DNA from: CAZOVB01 sp964583095
GTDB lineage: Bacteria > Planctomycetota > Phycisphaerae > SM23-33
DNA length: 64,000 nt
Reading direction: 5' to 3'
Assembly (NCBI GenBank): GCA_964583095.1
Contig: CAZOVB010000023.1
Location: 1 to 64,000 of the forward strand
The notes under the pieces are model-generated. The model saw nothing but the letters and a program-made list of their open reading frames with translations, did no database searches and was not told the origin of the DNA. The number at the start of each line of letters is the position of its first letter. Positions within the stretch are counted from its first letter, which is position 1. The position numbers were made by a program, and so were the translations under genes. Of this stretch, positions 24,851 through 32,752 are shown one piece after another.

Positions 24851-26350
24851 TTATCTGCGGATCTGGTAGTAGACGTCGTTCCAGCGCATCTCGTTCTTCA
24901 ACTGGCGGATGTCGGTCTTGTCGTCGATGACGAGCAGCTCCATGTCGGCCATATCGGCGAAGTCCTCGACATGCTCGCGCGTGATGGCCTGACTGAACGC
25001 GAAGTGGTGGGCTCCGCCGGCGAGGATCCACGCTTCTGCCGCCCCGGCCAGGTCCGGCTTGGGCTGCCACAGCGCCCGGGCCACGGGCAGCTTGGGCAGG
25101 TCCGCCTCGGGCTCGACCACGTCGATTTCATTCAGGATGCACCGGAAGCGATCGCCCATGTCCACGATGGTGACATTGATGGCCGGTCCCGCAGCGGCGT
25201 TGAAGACCGAGCGCACCGGGTCGTCCTTGCCGCCGATCCCCAGCGGATGGGCCTGGACGGTGCACTTGCCCGGCGCGATCGATTCACAGATCTCCAGCAT
25301 GTGGGCCCCCAGGACCTTTCCGCCCGAGGGATCCAGGTCGTAGGTGTAGTCTTCCATGAAGCTGGCCCCGCCCGAGAGTCCGGCGCCCATGACCTTGAAG
25401 GCACGAACCAGGGCTGCGGTCTTCCAGTCTCCCTCGGCCCCGTAGCCGTACCCGTCGGCCATGAGACGCTGCGTGCTCAAGCCCGGAAGCTGATTCACGT
25501 CGTGGAGATGCTCGAAGCAGGAGGTAAAGCCCACGAACTCGCCTTCTTCCAGGAAGCTGCGAAGGGCCAGTTCCATTTTCACCTCTTCGCGGAGGTTCTT
25601 GTGCTTCCTGCCCCCCTTGGTCAGGGGCTTTTCAAGATTGTGGGTCTGTTCCAGCCGATCGATCGCCTTGTCGATCTGGGCCTCGGTGACCTTTTGCATC
25701 CTGTCCACGATCTCGCCGATGCCGTAGCCGTGGACCTCGTAGCCGAAACGGATCTGTGCTTCGACCTTGTCGCCCTCGGTCACCGCGACGTGTCTCATGT
25801 TGTCGCCGAAGCGAGCGATCCGGGCGCCCTGTGCGTCGTGCCAGGCCGCCGCGGCGCGGAGCCATGTCCCCAACTTCTGCTGGAGCGGCTTGTCCTGCCA
25901 GTGACCCACGATGACCCGCCGGTTCTTGCGCATGCGCGACAGGATGAAGCCGAACTCGCGTCCCCCGTGGGCCGACTGGTTCAGATTCATGAAGTCCATG
26001 TCGATCTGGGACCAGGGGATGTTCCGGTTGAACTGCGTATGCAGGTGCGCGATCGGCTTAGTCAGAGACTTCAGGCCGTTGATCCACATCTTGGCCGGCG
26101 AGAAGGTGTGCATCCAGCAGACAAGGCCTATGCACTTTTCGCTGGCATTGGCTTTGCGAATCAGCGAGACGATGGCCTCGGGTGTGGTCACCACCGGTTT
26201 GAACACCAGCTTGACCGGGACCTGGGAGGAAGCGTTGAGGCCCTTGATGAGTTTGCGGGAGTCGTCGGCTACCATCTTGATGACGTCTTGGCCGTAGAGG
26301 TTTTGCGAGCCGGTGACGAACCAGGCTTCCATTGTTTTGAATGCGTCCAT
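24851..26350 (-). CDS. araA: L-arabinose isomerase
   Basis: A 499-residue L-arabinose isomerase that converts L-arabinose to L-ribulose in the cytoplasm, Mn2+-dependent. It is nearly co-linear with the E. coli enzyme (500 residues): EAWFVTGSQNLYG at the N terminus, CWMHTFSPAKMWINGL, HTQFNRNIPW, DMDFMNLNQSAHGGREFGF, RFGDNMRHVAVTEGDKV, EGDWKTAALVRAFKVM, GGASFMEDYTYDL, LGAHMLEIC, HPLGIGGKDDPVR and GGAHHFAFSQ. The metal and catalytic Glu/His residues in the last five motifs are all present. The ATG at 26350 follows AAAGG at 7 bases and aligns with the family start. No araB or araD homolog is in the window. Its position between beta-helix/LamG genes suggests use on sugar released by them. Confidence 0.97.
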   Translation of the reverse strand: MDAFKTMEAWFVTGSQNLYGQDVIKMVADDSRKLIKGLNASSQVPVKLVFKPVVTTPEAIVSLIRKANASEKCIGLVCWMHTFSPAKMWINGLKSLTKPIAHLHTQFNRNIPWSQIDMDFMNLNQSAHGGREFGFILSRMRKNRRVIVGHWQDKPLQQKLGTWLRAAAAWHDAQGARIARFGDNMRHVAVTEGDKVEAQIRFGYEVHGYGIGEIVDRMQKVTEAQIDKAIDRLEQTHNLEKPLTKGGRKHKNLREEVKMELALRSFLEEGEFVGFTSCFEHLHDVNQLPGLSTQRLMADGYGYGAEGDWKTAALVRAFKVMGAGLSGGASFMEDYTYDLDPSGGKVLGAHMLEICESIAPGKCTVQAHPLGIGGKDDPVRSVFNAAAGPAINVTIVDMGDRFRCILNEIDVVEPEADLPKLPVARALWQPKPDLAGAAEAWILAGGAHHFAFSQAITREHVEDFADMADMELLVIDDKTDIRQLKNEMRWNDVYYQIRR

Positions 26351-26472
26351 TGTCTGGCCTTTCTTCTGGAAGAGAGCGGGAGCAATTCCGCCTGAGTATA
26401 GAAGTTCGTGCGCGCGGAGCAAGAGGCCGTGGAAAACTCCATCGCCTGCTTGGGTTGACGCAGCGCAGCAAA

Positions 26473-26508
26473 CAGGCGGACGCAGCCTCTAAAAGCTGCG
26501 CCCGCCTG
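26473..26508 (-). terminator. Hairpin terminator of beta-helix gene B
   Basis: A long imperfect hairpin: CAGGCGG and CGCAGC pair with GCTGCG and CCGCCTG around an 8-base loop, with one internal mismatch. It starts 22 bases after the stop of beta-helix gene B on the minus strand and is followed by only three Ts. It separates gene B from araA, so the two are probably expressed as separate transcripts or with attenuation. Confidence 0.65.
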
Positions 26509-26530
26509 AGGTCTTCCTTCTACAAACGTA

Positions 26531-29500
26531 TCAGTCGGTACGTTCGATGGCGCCGGCGTCGCGGCCCTTGCCGACAGGTTCGTTGCCGACGAAGTCCCGC
26601 AGGAACGGCCCGTCGAACTGCCATGCGTAGAGTTCCTCGATGCTCGTACGGGCCTCGGAGAGTGTGCCGCGACAGACCCGGAGGAAATCCAGTTCCGCCT
26701 GGAGGTACTTGTCGGCAGAGCTTCTGCCCACCACAAAGTCCCCGTTGTTGCTCAGGGACGCACTGGGCTGAAGATTCTGCAGCCCGCCGCCGCCGACTTT
26801 CTTGCCGTCGACGTAGAAGGCGATCATCCATCGTTTGCGGTCCACCTCGACCAGCACATGGTGGTACTTGCCGTCGTCGAGCTTGGCCCGGGCGGTGGCC
26901 TGGTCCTGGCTGCCATTGGAGCGAAGCACCAGCTTGAGTCCGCCTTCCTCGGTCAGGCTCAGCTCGTAGCCGGCCGAGGGGGAAATCTTGCGGACAAGGC
27001 CGGCCGGGCCCTGGTCGGCAGCAAACTTCGCATGAAGCTCGATCAGGAAGTTGTTGCTGTCCATGTCGACCGTCTTGACTTCGCGGCCCGAAACGGTGAC
27101 CTGCTTCTTCTTGAAGTCGTAGGTGGTGTCCTTGGTCAGGTCCTTATGCTTGAGCAGAGCGTACTTGCTCTTGCCGTCAAGCTTCAGGGCGCCCTGGGTC
27201 CAGTCTTCCAACTGTCCCATGGTGAAGTCCTCGGCGGTGACGTTGACTGCGGTCAGCGGGAAGGTGGGCATGTACTGGTAGGTCTGCCGGCTTCCGTAGA
27301 ACGGCTGCATGTACCAACTGTCGTCGATCAGCCAGGTCGGGTCCTGGTTGTTGCGGCAGAACTTCCATTCGCCCACGGTGGCGTAAAGCGACCAGGGCAC
27401 GAAGGCTTTGACACCCTTGTCAATGGCGGCCGAGCCGGCAGCGGGGCGGAAGTCGTGCTCATCCGCCGCGGGCAGCGGGTTCTTGTCGGCGTTGACACCG
27501 ACCTGCCAGGCAAGCAGGTCCCGCTTCTTCATGGCCTGTCTCATCTGATCCAGGTCCTGGTATTCCGCCCCGGTTCCTTCGAACAGGCCGTAGGAGCCCT
27601 TGATCTGGTAAAACACGTTGTTGGTGTAAGCCAGGGTGGGGTAGTTGAAGGTTTCGGCGGTTTCGCCCACGTCGGCCTGGTTGGGGTCCTTGGCCTTGGC
27701 GTCGCTGTGGCGGAACACGTGCTGGGAGATATCCTGGATGAGATTTCCCATGTATCGGCCTCGGCCTGCCTGGGGTCCCTGGCGCCGACTGGCGACGATG
27801 AACTTGTAGGCCGTGTTGTTGAAGAAGTAGTTCTCGAAGCCGATGATCTCCTGGAAGGCAGAGAGGTTGCCGTACTTGCTTTCGGGCTCGTTGTTCTTGC
27901 CCCAGGCGATGTTGTTGAACAGGTATTTCTTGAACGAGCCGTCGATGTAGTAGGCAAAGCCGAATCTGCGGCCACCGTTGCTCCAGGCCATGTATCCGCC
28001 CGGATTGCCCGAGACGTTGTTGTAGATGTAGACCGGGCCGCCCTGGTTGACTTCGATCCCGCCCCAGTCATTGCTGGAGAGCATCGAGTCGGTCACCTTG
28101 TTGTGGTGGACCAGGACGCGGGCGATGGGGGCGTCGCGCAGTTCGCCGCTGCTCTTGATCGGCTGAAGGAACAGGCCAGCCGCGTGGGTCCGGTGCAGGA
28201 TGTTCCCGGCGCATTCCCCGTACATCTGGTTGGTGATGAACACCGCGAAGCTCTTTTCGCTGCGGGGGGGACGCTGGCCGATCTCCAGCAGATTGTTGCG
28301 AAGGAAGTCCACGCGCTTGACCGGGCCGTAGGGCGGGAGTTTCTTTTGGCCCCGGGCATCATGCACAGCCACGGCGGTGTAGTCCACGTAGTGAATCACG
28401 TTGTCGCTGATCATGACATTGTCGATGTAATCCTGCCCGGGCTTCTGTGCTTCGAGGCGGATCGCCTTGGAGACGTGCTCGAACGTGCAGTTGCTGATGC
28501 GAAGGTCATCCACGGTGCCCATCACGCGGATCACGCCGCCCTGGACGTTCTTACCCGAGAAGCGAAGGGCGTCCAGATCCCAGAAGAGGTTATTGAATCG
28601 GAAACTCAGGCCGGTGATCTCGACGTGGCGCATTTCGTTGGCGTCGATCAGGGCGATTCGATCGCCGGCTTCCATCTGGACGCTGTTGGGGTCCACATCG
28701 CCGGGCAGGCGGACGTAGATCGTCCCGCCGCGTCCCTTGCGATCGAAGTAGAACTCCCCGCCCTGGTCGAGATAGTGAGGCTTGTTCTCGAGGAAGTAGC
28801 GGTTGCCGGCCATGTACATCCCGCCGCCAAAGAACGGATTGCCCAGGGCCAGCGCCTTCTTCTCCGGATCGAACTTCTTGACCTTGACGGCATAGGGCAT
28901 GCCCATCATGGGCAGGCCCCATTCGACCCAGGCGTAGGCGCCCTCGTAGTACTCGGGGTCTTCGGTGAGGTTTTTCGTATCAACGCCGGCGGCGACCTTC
29001 TTGCCGTCGACCTCGACGAAGTTGGGCATCTTGCCCTGGAAGCTCAGCCACCACTGCGGGTTGGTCAGGCTCCACCACTGGCTCATCACGTCGTCGGGAT
29101 CGCTGACTTCCCAGTTGGGAGTCCGGGCCAGGTGGATTCTCTCGCGGTTGCCCTGCTTGTCGACCATGAAGAGCGTGCGGGGCTTGCCTCTTTCGATGGT
29201 GGCCTTCCAGACCTTGTCGCCCTGGGGGATATCGGGATGATCCGCGCCCTGGGTCCAGTTTGTGACCTGCTGCGAGCCGTAGACCATGGCTTCGCCGGTG
29301 CCCCAGTCGGGGTCGCTGGTCAGGCGGATCGGGTCGCCGGGTTTGCCGGCTTCGTCGCAGACGAGCGAGCCCCGGTAGATCACGCCTCGCTTGAAGACAT
29401 ACGTGATTGGACCGGAACTCTGGGCGGCTTTGCCCGCGGCAGCGCCGTCCCATGGGTGGTGTTTCCAGGGCTGATCCTTCGTGCCGGCGTTGTTGTCATC

Positions 29501-29689
29501 GCCGTTTTCGTAGTCGATGTACCGGACGGTCTTTCCCGGGGAGAACTGGAACGGCTCGGGGGCCCACTCCAAGTCACCGGTGGGCAGGACCTTGGCGTGG
29601 GGTTTCTGCCAACTGAAGGTCTGGCCGAGCAGCCCGGCCGTGGTCAGCAGCAATGTCAGGACGAGGGTAATCTTGAGGGAGTGTCGCAT
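26531..29689 (-). CDS. Secreted right-handed beta-helix protein with C-terminal LamG domain (paralog B)
   Basis: A 1052-residue secreted paralog. The ATG at 29689 follows an AAAGGAAAG stretch and gives a signal peptide (MRHSLKITLVLTLLLTTAGL, LGQ). The N-terminal module is FSWQKPHAKVLPTGDLEWAP, RYIDYENGDDNN and PWKHHPWD. The beta-helix region (about 380-720) includes HHNKVTDSMLSSNDWGG followed by Q-G-G, then RRFGFAYYIDGSFKKY and FNNIAWG. The C-terminal LamG-like domain (about 850-1035) includes GLVRKISPSAGYELSL, HHVLVEVDRKRWMIAFYVDG and GDFVVGRSS, and is much closer to that of paralog D than to A or C. Located between araA and the SSS transporter. A role in binding or cleaving an extracellular polysaccharide is inferred. 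Confidence 0.87.
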   Translation of the reverse strand: MRHSLKITLVLTLLLTTAGLLGQTFSWQKPHAKVLPTGDLEWAPEPFQFSPGKTVRYIDYENGDDNNAGTKDQPWKHHPWDGAAAGKAAQSSGPITYVFKRGVIYRGSLVCDEAGKPGDPIRLTSDPDWGTGEAMVYGSQQVTNWTQGADHPDIPQGDKVWKATIERGKPRTLFMVDKQGNRERIHLARTPNWEVSDPDDVMSQWWSLTNPQWWLSFQGKMPNFVEVDGKKVAAGVDTKNLTEDPEYYEGAYAWVEWGLPMMGMPYAVKVKKFDPEKKALALGNPFFGGGMYMAGNRYFLENKPHYLDQGGEFYFDRKGRGGTIYVRLPGDVDPNSVQMEAGDRIALIDANEMRHVEITGLSFRFNNLFWDLDALRFSGKNVQGGVIRVMGTVDDLRISNCTFEHVSKAIRLEAQKPGQDYIDNVMISDNVIHYVDYTAVAVHDARGQKKLPPYGPVKRVDFLRNNLLEIGQRPPRSEKSFAVFITNQMYGECAGNILHRTHAAGLFLQPIKSSGELRDAPIARVLVHHNKVTDSMLSSNDWGGIEVNQGGPVYIYNNVSGNPGGYMAWSNGGRRFGFAYYIDGSFKKYLFNNIAWGKNNEPESKYGNLSAFQEIIGFENYFFNNTAYKFIVASRRQGPQAGRGRYMGNLIQDISQHVFRHSDAKAKDPNQADVGETAETFNYPTLAYTNNVFYQIKGSYGLFEGTGAEYQDLDQMRQAMKKRDLLAWQVGVNADKNPLPAADEHDFRPAAGSAAIDKGVKAFVPWSLYATVGEWKFCRNNQDPTWLIDDSWYMQPFYGSRQTYQYMPTFPLTAVNVTAEDFTMGQLEDWTQGALKLDGKSKYALLKHKDLTKDTTYDFKKKQVTVSGREVKTVDMDSNNFLIELHAKFAADQGPAGLVRKISPSAGYELSLTEEGGLKLVLRSNGSQDQATARAKLDDGKYHHVLVEVDRKRWMIAFYVDGKKVGGGGLQNLQPSASLSNNGDFVVGRSSADKYLQAELDFLRVCRGTLSEARTSIEELYAWQFDGPFLRDFVGNEPVGKGRDAGAIERTD

Positions 29690-29919
29690 TCGGGGTCTTT
29701 CCTTTTTCTCTGAGGGCACCAACACCCCCGGCCGCAAACGAACGGGGACGTGGGGGGAGTCTATGTTTGATATAACCCGCAGCCGGTTTGGATGTTTTGC
29801 AGAAAAGTAACAAAGTTTCAAAGAGTTTGGCCTCAGGCAGTAATCACACCACCTGCTCCCGATCCCCTGAAAGAACGGGAATCGCATTTCTGCGGCCTTT
29901 CCTGACCGTGCGCAAGAAT

Positions 29920-29946
29920 GCGCCCCAGCCGCAGTGGCCGGGGCGC
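29920..29946 (-). terminator. Hairpin downstream of the symporter gene
   Basis: GCGCCCC and GGGGCGC form a 7-bp GC stem, extended inward by GCC/GGC with one mismatch, 34 bases after the symporter stop on the minus strand. The following bases (ATTCTTGC) are only weakly T-rich. It lies in a 291-base gap in which I see no gene; the other end of the gap is the leader of beta-helix gene B. Confidence 0.5.
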
Positions 29947-29980
29947 GTCAAGACTGCACGGAAGAACGTCGAACCAGGCC

Positions 29981-32150
29981 CTACAGCTTCTGTTCGAGCT
30001 GTCCCTCGTCCAGGCCCGGGGTGTCGCGCGGAGTCTGGCCCTTCTTCTGGGTCAGCAGCGAAACGATCACCAGCGTGATGAAGCTCAGCGGAATCGCGAT
30101 GATGCCCGGGTTGTCCAGCGGAAGCGGAGACAAGCCCTGCTCGAGCACCTGATCCCGCGTCACGCCGTAGTATTTCGCGTACATCGACGGAGAGATGAGA
30201 ATCAGGCCCACCGCTGAGACCATGCCTACAAGGATCGAAGCCATGATGCCCTTGGCGGTCGTCTTCTTCCAGAAAAGCAGCATGATGATGGCCGGCAGGT
30301 TCGCCGAGGCTGCCACCGCGAAGGCCCATCCGACCAAAAAGGCCACGTTCATGCCTTCAAAGATGATGCCCAGGATGATGGCGACCAGTCCGACCATCAA
30401 AGCGGCCAGCTTGCCGGCGTAGACCTTCTGCTTGTCGGTCATCTTCAGGCTGAAGAAGCGGTCGAGCAGGTCATGGGCAACGGCGCCCGACGAGGCGACA
30501 ATCAGGCCGCTGACCGTGCCCAGGACCGTCGCGAACGCAATGGCCGAAATGACCGCAAACAGGAACGTGTTGAACGACCGGGCCAGAAGCGGAGCAGACA
30601 TGTTGTTGTCCGTCGGGTTGATCACTTCATTAACCGCCGCGCCCAGGCCCATGTACATCGTCAGCACGTAGAAGAATCCAATGGCCGCAATGGCAACGAT
30701 CGTTGACTTCCTGGCCGCAGCCGGGCTGGGAACCGTGTAGTAGCGGATCAGAATGTGGGGAAGGGCGGCCGTGCCGAAAAACAGCGCCAGCATCAGCGAG
30801 GCGAAATCCAATCTCTCGAGGAACGTTCCCTCCACTTTGAACTTCATCCCCGGACGCATGACCTTGGTTCCTGGGGTTGGGTTGTCATAGTAGAGCGTGA
30901 CCTTTGCCTGCTCGTGGGAGAATTCGCTCTCGGCCGGCAGATTGAAGACCGTGTCCTGGCGGGAAAGCAGTGAAAGATACTCGAAGGGTCCCAGTGGGCC
31001 GGTGTCCTGGCTCTGGCCGGCGATCTGCTTCAGGCCGCCCACCTGGCGAAGCGTGTTGAGTTCCGACATCGGCAGGCCGTTGATCCACTTGGCGCCGTCG
31101 GGCTTCTCGACCAGCGACTGGGTTTCCAACAGCTCTATTCCGTCATCGGTTTCCTGAACCTTCCACCAGGTGTTGAGGACTACGAAGACCTGCTGGGTGT
31201 TCTTGAGGAAGCTGAGGTCTTCAACGACTTCCGCCGTGCCATCGGCCTTTTCCATCAGGCCTGAGAGTCTTTTGGCGATCGTGCCGGAGTCGGGGAAATC
31301 CAGGTCGGTGCCCTTGAGCTTCAGACGCCAGCTTTCGGAAGTCTTTTCCAGAGGGATTCGCTCAGCGATCTTCACAAACCGATGGAGAGTGGTGCTGTCT
31401 TCGGGTTCCTGGACAAAAAGAACTTCCATGTTGCCCTGGCCGGAGAGGACGATCTCTTCGTCCTGCTGGGAGGCTTCGAGGGTCCTGTAGTCGTAGTGAG
31501 CGACGCTGCCGCTCTGGTCGGGTTTGGTTGTCAGGCCCTTGTGGCAGACGGCGATAACCAGGATGGTCGAAAAGACAATCAGCAACCCGCCCTTGAGAAA
31601 CTGCACCCAGGTCGTCGAGGCCATGCCGGCCGTGGCGACGATCAGGATGACGATCGTGCCGACCATGATCACCCCGACGGCATGGGGCAGGCCCAGCAGG
31701 GGAGTCACCAGCGTGCCGGCTCCGACCATCTGGGGAATCAGGTAGAAAATCGAGACGATCAGCGTGCTCAGTGCCGCGGCCAACTGGATGCCCCGGGAGT
31801 TGAACTGGCTGTCCAGGGCGTCGGTGAAGGTGTACTTGCCCAGGCGCTTCATGGGCTCCGCTACGACGAACAGCGCGACGATCCACCCGGCCAGGTACCC
31901 GATCGAGTACAGGAAGCCGTCATAGCCCCGGGTGGCGATGAGTCCGCAGATGCCCAGGAACGAGGCGGCGGAGAGGTAGTCCCCGGCAAAGCTGATGCCG
32001 TTGACCGCCCAGGGGATCTGTCCCCCCGGCGGCGAAGTACCCACTGGCGGACTTTGCCCGTCGGCCCAGGTAGAAGCTCAGTCCCAGCACGAAGAGGACG
32101 AAGGTGGCGAAGATGACGACGGCGAGCATTTCGACCTGCGCGAGCATCAT
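29981..32150 (-). CDS. Sodium/solute symporter (SSS family, ActP-like), frameshifted near the N terminus
   Basis: An SSS-family permease interrupted by a one-base frameshift. The N-terminal frame starts at 32150 (ATGATG) and encodes helix 1 (EMLAVVIFATFVLFVLGLSF) and SGYFAAGG. The family sequence then continues in another frame as QIPWAVNGISFAGDYLSAASF. The switch falls at a C6 run on the plus strand (32022-32027); five bases would restore GYFAAGGQIPWAVNG. The remaining ~680 residues carry about 13 helices, including AGMASTTWVQFLKGG and GTAALPHILIRYYTV. About 240 hydrophilic residues (DNA 30817-31537) stand where ActP has about 40. The gene is coupled to the DUF485 gene (ATGA). Substrate unknown: a carboxylate by homology, or a sugar by context. 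A sequencing error is as likely as a true lesion. Confidence 0.85.
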
Positions 32151-32452
32151 GCCTGCACCTCCTGATTCTCCTTACGGTCGAGCTTGCGAAGCTGGTTTTC
32201 CTTCCGAGTGCACAGCAGGTTATAGAGCAGGGCCAGCAGCAGCGCGAAGATGATCAGTCCAAAGCCGTACAGCGAGGCCAGGTTCAAACCGAACACCGCT
32301 GTCCGGTTCGCCATGGTCTTGGGGGAGACCATGTTAATCGCCATGAAGCCGACGTAGATCAGCGCATAGATGAAAAACATGATGATCCCCAGACGGGTCT
32401 TGTACCCGGGGGCGTAGTCCTTCTCCTGCGGTGCGGCGGGTTCGTGCAACAT
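32147..32452 (-). CDS. DUF485 small membrane protein (symporter partner)
   Basis: A 101-residue DUF485 protein with two transmembrane helices: TRLGIIMFFIYALIYVGFMA and a second around GLIIFALLLALLYNLLC. The family (YjcH-type) is typically encoded immediately upstream of ActP-like SSS symporters, as here. The ATG at 32452 follows AGGAG at 5 bases; an in-frame ATG at 32503 would add 17 polar residues without a clear ribosome-binding site. Its stop overlaps the symporter start. It is the first gene of the operon and lies 65 bases below a promoter-like element. Confidence 0.88.
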   Translation of the reverse strand: MLHEPAAPQEKDYAPGYKTRLGIIMFFIYALIYVGFMAINMVSPKTMANRTAVFGLNLASLYGFGLIIFALLLALLYNLLCTRKENQLRKLDRKENQEVQA

Positions 32453-32521
32453 GTTTTCTCCTGTCGCTTTGTAAGAATGCGGAGTCCCTGTAGCTGGTTT
32501 CACGACGTGCTTCGCGTGGGG

Positions 32522-32550
32522 ATACTAGCGTCTGCGGGGCAGGATGTCAC
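32522..32550 (-). promoter_or_regulatory. Candidate sigma-70-type promoter of the DUF485-symporter operon
   Basis: On the minus strand GTGACA (5 of 6 to the -35 consensus) and TAGTAT (4 of 6 to the -10) are separated by exactly 17 bases. The predicted start of transcription is about 60 bases upstream of the DUF485 start codon. It lies in the 300-base divergent gap shared with beta-helix gene C, so a common regulator could act on both. Confidence 0.4.
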
Positions 32551-32616
32551 GGGATTGGTTGACAAAAACCACCCGGGTTGACTTCAGCGGTTTGCGCTGG
32601 ACGTCCGGAGCGGGAT

Positions 32617-32645
32617 TGCATGGCGTACCAGCGCGGCATACAATG
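32617..32645 (+). promoter_or_regulatory. Candidate promoter of beta-helix gene C
   Basis: TTGCAT (3 of 6 to the -35) and TACAAT (5 of 6 to the -10) with 17-base spacing lie about 108 bases before the start of beta-helix gene C. Weak on its own, but it faces away from the symporter promoter in the same divergent region (32453-32752), which contains no other feature I can support. Confidence 0.3.
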
Positions 32646-32752
32646 GCCGATGTTGTGCAATGCCGGCAGTTGAAACGTTTGCTTCAAGGATATTCGCTGC
32701 GTCTGCCCCTGCCGGAAAACCCCCTCTGCCCTTCTGCAAAAAAGGAAACAGC

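Noticed and set aside
26858..29713. Very long open frame (951 codons) antisense to paralog B; similar ones antisense to A (8374-10236), C (32846-35944) and D (36052-39609)
   Set aside because: These follow from strong GC3 bias in the real genes. Their translations are rich in Val/Gly/Ala/Arg/His/Asp with no domain motifs or signal peptides, and the sense frames have clear domains and ribosome-binding sites.
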